64,000 nt of DNA. It comes from Fimbriimonas ginsengisoli Gsoil 348. GTDB taxonomy: Bacteria; Armatimonadota; Fimbriimonadia; Fimbriimonadales; Fimbriimonadaceae. How positions within the stretch are numbered: the first letter of the stretch is position 1; every line of letters starts with the position of its first letter. The position numbers were made by a program, and so were the translations under genes. This document shows, piece after piece, positions 60,127 through 64,000 of the stretch. The notes under the pieces are model-generated. The model made no database searches. It saw nothing but the letters and a program-made list of their open reading frames with translations, and was not told the origin of the DNA. The stretch is taken from the NCBI RefSeq assembly GCF_000724625.1, contig NZ_CP007139.1, forward strand, positions 3,038,001 through 3,102,000, in the 5' to 3' direction.

Positions 60127-60858
60127 ATGAACGGCCTCAATCCCGAATCCATCCAGAGTATTCGTCTTCGGGTCGGATGGAGCGCCGCCGCACTGGTTAT
60201 TGGGAGCGTGGCGCTTGTGGCGGCACTGGGCGGCTTCGGAAGCCGGATCTCGGCTCTTCGGTCGGAAGCCGCTGCTCTTTACCTGGATGTCGACAAGCTT
60301 CAGGCCACCAAAATTGGCTTAGAGAAAGATATCGTTGCACGGAAGGCACAGTATCAGGAGACGGTTTCTGCCTTAAAGCCGCTCGCCGTGGCGGGCGTGG
60401 CGAAGATTCATGAAGAGGCGACGGCAGACGTTACGAAGAACAACGTCCCTCATGCCGAACTAAGCCACAAAGTCGTGGACGCCACGGAGAACTTCATTGC
60501 CAAGAACAAGGCCGGAGCGGTGCCCCGTGTGTATATTCAGGCCTTCCGCGACGATCCGGACGCAGTCGAGAGTGCTAACAAACTCATGGCAAAGCTCAAC
60601 GGCGGGGCTTCCCCGACGGGGATCGCGATTCTTGCTCCAGGAGTGGAGAGGGTGGATCGCCTCCACACCCCGAAAGGCATCAGCGAAATCCGATACAAGC
60701 CTGGTGATAATCAGCAGGAAGTGCTAGATCTCCTGCAAGCGGCTCTGCAGGAGCTTGGATACCAATCGAAAGCGAAGAAGCTTTCCCCTGCCGATGCCCG
60801 GCGAGCCCGGCCGGATCACTATGAGGTCTGGCTGGGACTTCAAAAGTCACCTCCGTAG
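60127..60858 (+). CDS. Membrane-anchored coiled-coil protein with LytR_C/SPOR-like domain
   Basis: A 243-residue protein. A transmembrane helix (about 22-43) is followed by a coiled coil (about 45-85: RISALRSEAAALYLDVDKLQATKIGLEKDIVARKAQYQ). A C-terminal alpha/beta domain at about 130-240 (RVYIQAFRDDPDAVESANKLMAKLNGG...EVLDLLQAALQELGYQ) resembles LytR_C or peptidoglycan-binding SPOR-like folds. The start ATG follows a GGAG about 12 nt upstream; a frame to 60103 is longer but overlaps the previous gene. Role in envelope maintenance is only inferred. Confidence 0.68.
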   Translation: MNGLNPESIQSIRLRVGWSAAALVIGSVALVAALGGFGSRISALRSEAAALYLDVDKLQATKIGLEKDIVARKAQYQETVSALKPLAVAGVAKIHEEATADVTKNNVPHAELSHKVVDATENFIAKNKAGAVPRVYIQAFRDDPDAVESANKLMAKLNGGASPTGIAILAPGVERVDRLHTPKGISEIRYKPGDNQQEVLDLLQAALQELGYQSKAKKLSPADARRARPDHYEVWLGLQKSPP

Positions 60859-61108
60859 CCCTGGTGGTTGAGCAAATTCTAGTGGACGAGCACCGCCTTA
60901 AGGATTCGTTTCCTGCGGGACGTCCCTCGAGGCGGGAGCCCGTGGGCTCATTGCCAAGCCGGTGCTTAACATTCATTGCTACTTGGAAGGGCCGCGACGG
61001 ATCCTTAAAGTTCGCCGGCTATTATGGTCCCGAACGTTTTGGACGTAACGCCGGGCCGAACTTGGGTGCTCCAAGGGGGAATCGGCGCGACGTTGCGCCG
61101 GCCCTCGA

Positions 61109-61669
61109 TTAGTTCAGAACGAGCTGGAGATCCTTCTTGAGCATCGCCCGGGCTCGGAACAGCCAGCTCTTGATCGTGCCTTCCGGCTTGTGCAACTCGT
61201 CCGCGATCTCGTTGACGTCCATGTGCCGGAAGTGGCGCATGACGATGATTCGGCGGTACTTGTCCGGAAGTCGCTCGATCGCGGCCATGACCTGACCCTC
61301 GCGGATCGAACCCGATGCGGTGGCGTCCACGCTCTCGCCGTCGTCGGCAAGCATGTACTCGTGTTGATCGAGCGATTCGCCGTCTCGCTTTCGCGATCGA
61401 ACGGCGTCGACGCAGCAGTTGGTGCAGATCCGGCAGAGCCACGGCTTCAAGGGGCGGTCCGGATCGAAATCGTGGATGGCGCGGAACGCTTTGACCAGCG
61501 TGTCCTGCACGGCGTCATTCGCGTCGTCGGGATTGCGGAGCATGCGCAAGGCGAGGCTCATCAGCACCGGACGATACATGTCGGAGAGCAGCTCGAAAGC
61601 CACTTCGTCTCTTTCCGCGGCGCGGAGGATAAGGTGAGACTCCCAACTAATAACACGAGCGTTTATCAT
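61109..61669 (-). CDS. ECF-type sigma-70 family RNA polymerase sigma factor
   Basis: A 186-residue sigma factor. Region 2 is at about 20-85 (YRPVLMSLALRMLRNPDDANDAVQDTLVKAFRAIHDFDP...WLCRICTNCCVDAVRSRKR). Region 4 is at about 130-180 (LPDKYRRIIVMRHFRHMDVNEIADELHKPEGTIKSWLFRARAMLKKDL). AGGAGG lies 10 nt before the ATG. A zinc anti-sigma factor is not next to it. The gene has an upstream AT-rich promoter region shared with the divergent gene at 61850. Confidence 0.93.
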   Translation of the reverse strand: MINARVISWESHLILRAAERDEVAFELLSDMYRPVLMSLALRMLRNPDDANDAVQDTLVKAFRAIHDFDPDRPLKPWLCRICTNCCVDAVRSRKRDGESLDQHEYMLADDGESVDATASGSIREGQVMAAIERLPDKYRRIIVMRHFRHMDVNEIADELHKPEGTIKSWLFRARAMLKKDLQLVLN

Positions 61670-61702
61670 TTTCTAAGTGCCTCCTAATCGAAGGACAAGA
61701 TA

Positions 61703-61708
61703 ATCATA
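61703..61708 (-). promoter_or_regulatory. Extended -10 for the ECF sigma gene
   Basis: On the minus strand TGCTATGAT is an extended -10 (TATGAT, preceded by TGC) 33 bp upstream of the sigma ATG. The -35 hexamer is poor. Confidence 0.4.
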
Positions 61709-61849
61709 GCACAGCTTTAAGAATTTTAAAGTCTTTTTTAGTTTTCTTTGAGTCCTCTTATTCGACCCCGTATTTCTTCTGGGTCCTCTGGCAATCCTCC
61801 GAACCGAAGGAGCCCGAAAGAGGACTAAGCATCAGGAGAGTCATCGCTC

Positions 61850-62767
61850 ATGAATGCCCGCACCCGGGATCCATTGATTTTCATTGCCCACGAGAGCCGC
61901 CCCGGTCGCCGATTCTTTGCCAAATTCATGCTCGCCGTTCCGGCGTTGATGACCCTGGCGGTTTCGGTGCAGTCGAAAGGCACGCCGGAGATCTTGCCGA
62001 CCGCACTAGAGAATGAGTACGACGCCCGGGTGCGTGACTACATCCCGGTGCTCCAAACCTCTTCCTGGTCTCTCACCGACCAAGACCCGATCCCTGTCGA
62101 TCAAGCCCGCACCACCGCCACCGTCTGGGCCCGAGGGATCGAAAAGGGGACTTTAAAGCCAATTCCCCTCACCAGATATCAAGATTCCATCTTCGATGGA
62201 GCGGCCGGACAGATAGTTCGAACCGGCTTTTCCATCGCCACTACTCTTATCGATGCTGCCGCCAAACGTGCGGAAAGCGGAAAAGCCGATCGAGCCGTCG
62301 ACGACGTTCTCTTAGGAATGAAGGTCTGCCGGGGTCTTCAATATTCAGATCCTCTGACGAACTCCCTCGCCAGCGCCCGGTATCGAAAAGCCCTATGGGT
62401 GATCCGTATGGCCGCGAAAGAGCTGAGCCCGCAGGAACGGGCCAAGGCGAAGGCGGGGCTCGTGGGCTTTCGCGGTGACCGAGCCGCAACCACCGGGATG
62501 CTGCTGAACATGTACGGCCTGTACATCAAAGACAATCCGCTCGATAGAGGCGGGCTCCTGACGCTGACCGACGTGGCCAGGCTCCAATCAACTTGGCAGC
62601 TTCCGTCCAAAGCAGCGGTGATCGAAATCGTAACGGGGGACTCCTCGAAAATGAGAAGGCCGAAAACCGAGGTCCCTTTCGACCCGTTTCTCATGCTCGC
62701 TTTTCGTTCGGTTCAGAACGACCGCACTACAGATGCCGAGCTAGAGCAAACCTTGGCGACCCTTTAA
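61850..62767 (+). CDS. Exported protein of unknown function
   Basis: A 305-residue protein with a long N-terminal region and a hydrophobic stretch at about 26-40 (KFMLAVPALMTLAVSV), so it is either exported or membrane-anchored. The rest is mostly helical (AGQIVRTGFSIATTLIDAAAKRAESGKADRAVDDVLLGMKVCRG...). No motif is recognised. It is divergent from the first ECF sigma gene and ends in a terminator shared with the anti-sigma-like gene. Confidence 0.6.
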   Translation: MNARTRDPLIFIAHESRPGRRFFAKFMLAVPALMTLAVSVQSKGTPEILPTALENEYDARVRDYIPVLQTSSWSLTDQDPIPVDQARTTATVWARGIEKGTLKPIPLTRYQDSIFDGAAGQIVRTGFSIATTLIDAAAKRAESGKADRAVDDVLLGMKVCRGLQYSDPLTNSLASARYRKALWVIRMAAKELSPQERAKAKAGLVGFRGDRAATTGMLLNMYGLYIKDNPLDRGGLLTLTDVARLQSTWQLPSKAAVIEIVTGDSSKMRRPKTEVPFDPFLMLAFRSVQNDRTTDAELEQTLATL

Positions 62768-62768
62768 C

Positions 62769-62811
62769 AAAAAAACGGCGCTGTCCGAAATGGACAGCGG
62801 CCGTTTTTTGT
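62769..62811. terminator. Bidirectional terminator
   Basis: A run of A residues, the stem ACGGCGCTGTCC/GGACAGCGGCCGT with a GAAAT loop, then TTTTTTG. It lies between the convergent exported-protein and anti-sigma-like genes and can work in both directions. Confidence 0.9.
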
Positions 62812-62813
62812 TA

Positions 62814-63656
62814 CTAGCGATCCATCAGCGAGAGAACTCCGTTCCCCCGCTGATCTACGACAAACTCCTGATCCTTCAGCACCGCGCTTGCCGCTTCCCG
62901 GGGATCTGCCCCGTCCAGTTTCCAACTCAGCCGCTTCTGGTCGTCTCGAGTGCTCAGGATCACCGGCATGTGGTACCGGTCGGCGATCGCCACCGCGAAG
63001 TCCCGAATCGTTCCCATCCCCGAAGCCGCCGAGCTGGCGCCCGAGCCGGGAAGTGCCAGCAAGGTCGAATCCTTCTCTCCCTGGAGCTGGATTTGGAACA
63101 GGGCAGTTCCCGCAAGGCGGTTTTCAAACGGGTGGGCCGGCGAGTCGCCGGTGGCGGTGAACCGCTGAAGCTCTCTTCCGGTAACGCCGGAAGAGACGAT
63201 CACCGTCTTCTCCGACCGCGGCCGGAAGCTCATCGAGACCGTCGACCCCGCGCCGGAAAAAGTCGGCTGGGCGTCACCGGTGGTGCTCCCCACGATTCCC
63301 GCATTGGCGACCGGTCCACGCGACTGCATCGAGATCACCGCGCCCGTGATCGCTACCGCCGCAAGACCCGAGAATGCGAGACCTCGAATCCAAAGCGACC
63401 AGACCGGAACTCGGATCGTCTTTCGCGCGCGCTCCTCATCTAGACGGGTCGCGATACGGTCGCTGAGGAAGATGGGAATCTCGATCTCTTCGCGTGGAAG
63501 AGCCTCGAGCTCCTGCATCGTCTCCACAAACGCCGCGTAATCTGCCTGAAGGTTGGCATCGTTGCGCAGTCGCTGCTCGAGGGTTTGGCGCAGACCCGGT
63601 TCCAGGGTCTCCTCGTAATGTGCGGAGAAAAATTCGCGTGCCTTATCCTGGTTCAT
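62814..63656 (-). CDS. Anti-sigma-factor-like membrane protein with STN-like periplasmic domain
   Basis: A 280-residue protein. The N-terminal ~60 residues (MNQDKAREFFSAHYEETLEPGLRQTLEQRLRNDANLQADYAAF) have the helix layout of an anti-sigma domain, but the HxxxCxxC zinc ligands are absent. A transmembrane helix (about 105-123) leads into an extracytoplasmic part ending in an STN-like domain (about 220-280: IRDFAVAIADRYHMPVILSTRDDQKRLSWKLDGADPREAASAVL), as in FecR partners and secretins. It follows an ECF sigma gene after 156 nt. Confidence 0.75.
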   Translation of the reverse strand: MNQDKAREFFSAHYEETLEPGLRQTLEQRLRNDANLQADYAAFVETMQELEALPREEIEIPIFLSDRIATRLDEERARKTIRVPVWSLWIRGLAFSGLAAVAITGAVISMQSRGPVANAGIVGSTTGDAQPTFSGAGSTVSMSFRPRSEKTVIVSSGVTGRELQRFTATGDSPAHPFENRLAGTALFQIQLQGEKDSTLLALPGSGASSAASGMGTIRDFAVAIADRYHMPVILSTRDDQKRLSWKLDGADPREAASAVLKDQEFVVDQRGNGVLSLMDR

Positions 63657-63812
63657 TGATTTTCTGGTGCCCGGCGTGACCCGGAAGTAAAACAAGCTAT
63701 GAAAGATCGAGTGGCGATACGCGTCGCAGTCTCGAGCCTCTCCCTTGCTCTTCTCGTCGACGTCCGGCTCCAGCGGTCTTCCAACCGTAAGAACCCTACG
63801 TACTTCGACTCT

Positions 63813-64000
63813 CTAGCGGCGGAAAAGTTCCTCGTGACGCACTAAAATATCGCGAAGGCTGATTCTTGCTCGATTAAGCCTACTCTTGACCGTTCCTATC
63901 GGTAGGTCCAACGCCGCGGAGATATCCTCGTAGCTCATCTCCTCCGAGTGGTACATCACGATCATCGCCCGCTGGTAGTCGGGCAGCATCGAGATCGCCT
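63813..64000 (-). CDS. ECF-type sigma factor, region 4 (partial)
   Basis: Minus-strand reading from the window edge gives 61 residues that end at TAG 63813-63815: AISMLPDYQRAMIVMYHSEE, then a helix-turn-helix around MSYEDISAALDLPIGTVKSRLNRAR. This is sigma region 4 of the ECF type, with the TVKSRL motif. The N-terminal part lies beyond the window. It is upstream of the anti-sigma-like gene in the same direction, so the pair probably forms a sigma/anti-sigma system. Confidence 0.88.
   Translation of the reverse strand, partial: AISMLPDYQRAMIVMYHSEEMSYEDISAALDLPIGTVKSRLNRARISLRDILVRHEELFRR

Noticed and set aside
60864-61112. 82-codon plus-strand frame after the coiled-coil protein
   Set aside because: It begins at a GTG 5 nt after the previous stop, but the residue mix is typical of non-coding GC-rich DNA and no hydrophobic or helical pattern is present.
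61711-61741. CTTTAA/TTAAAG hairpin with T run as a terminator
   Set aside because: No gene is transcribed toward it on the plus strand; the stem is weak and all A/T, and the region is better explained as promoter DNA between divergent genes.

Overview
The window looks like chromosome from a GC-rich, Gram-negative-type soil or plant-associated bacterium. The mix fits Armatimonadota (Fimbriimonas-like): many secreted glycosidases, regulators joining a GntR winged helix to a sugar-binding domain, a DUF1559-type pseudopilin with a C-terminal DGH motif, lipoproteins, a porin and few strong Shine-Dalgarno sites. That placement is inference; no database search was run. I see no rRNA, tRNA, CRISPR, transposase or phage gene.

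Layout. 1-3.6 kb: a partial methyltransferase diverges from two tandem LD-carboxypeptidases and a phosphodiester glycosidase (wall or glycan turnover). 3.8-14 kb: a GH16 glucanase behind LacI-type palindromes, a DUF1501 TAT protein, two small membrane proteins, an S9 peptidase, an acetamidase, DinB, a lipoprotein and an FAD oxidase. 14.4-23.9 kb: a coherent beta-mannan locus. A GntR/LacI-type regulator, GH2 beta-mannosidase, a solute-binding protein fused to its permease, a second permease and a cytoplasmic GH5 lie on the minus strand, with a secreted CBM35-GH26 mannanase diverging from them. The ABC ATPase is absent. 24.4-28.3 kb: a second sugar-responsive cluster (GH172, a paralogous regulator, pseudopilin, lipoprotein). 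28.6-44 kb: HAF-repeat protein, regulator plus serine hydrolase, PLP decarboxylase, HTH protein, queA, HAD, thymidine kinase, an IVP-type four-helix protein, FmdB, a porin with an 11-bp direct-repeat operator, and RNase G/E. 42.3-46.8 kb: two paralogous ZU5-like lipoproteins around an acetyltransferase. 47-58.5 kb: DenD-type epimerase, SDR, GH51, a probable large structured ncRNA, several envelope proteins, a Zn alcohol dehydrogenase and a short GH4-like protein. 58.5-64 kb: Mrp/ApbC, an AT-rich membrane-protein pair, an ECF sigma factor, and a second (partial) ECF sigma followed by an anti-sigma-like protein with an STN-like domain.

The most unusual signals are non-coding. (a) A modular family of short repeats (GGCGTT heptamer/octamer arrays in inverted pairs, and TAGCATCGGC...GCCGATGCTA palindromes) sits at 3' ends of genes, and the repeat itself often supplies the stop codon. 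(b) A second heptamer array, based on TGGACTG, brackets the IVP gene as inverted repeats and appears to supply its ribosome-binding site, its stop and the start of tdk. (c) A ~490-nt intergenic transcript is predicted with a good sigma-70 promoter, many hairpins and a strong terminator. (d) A ~172-bp dispersed element is present twice.
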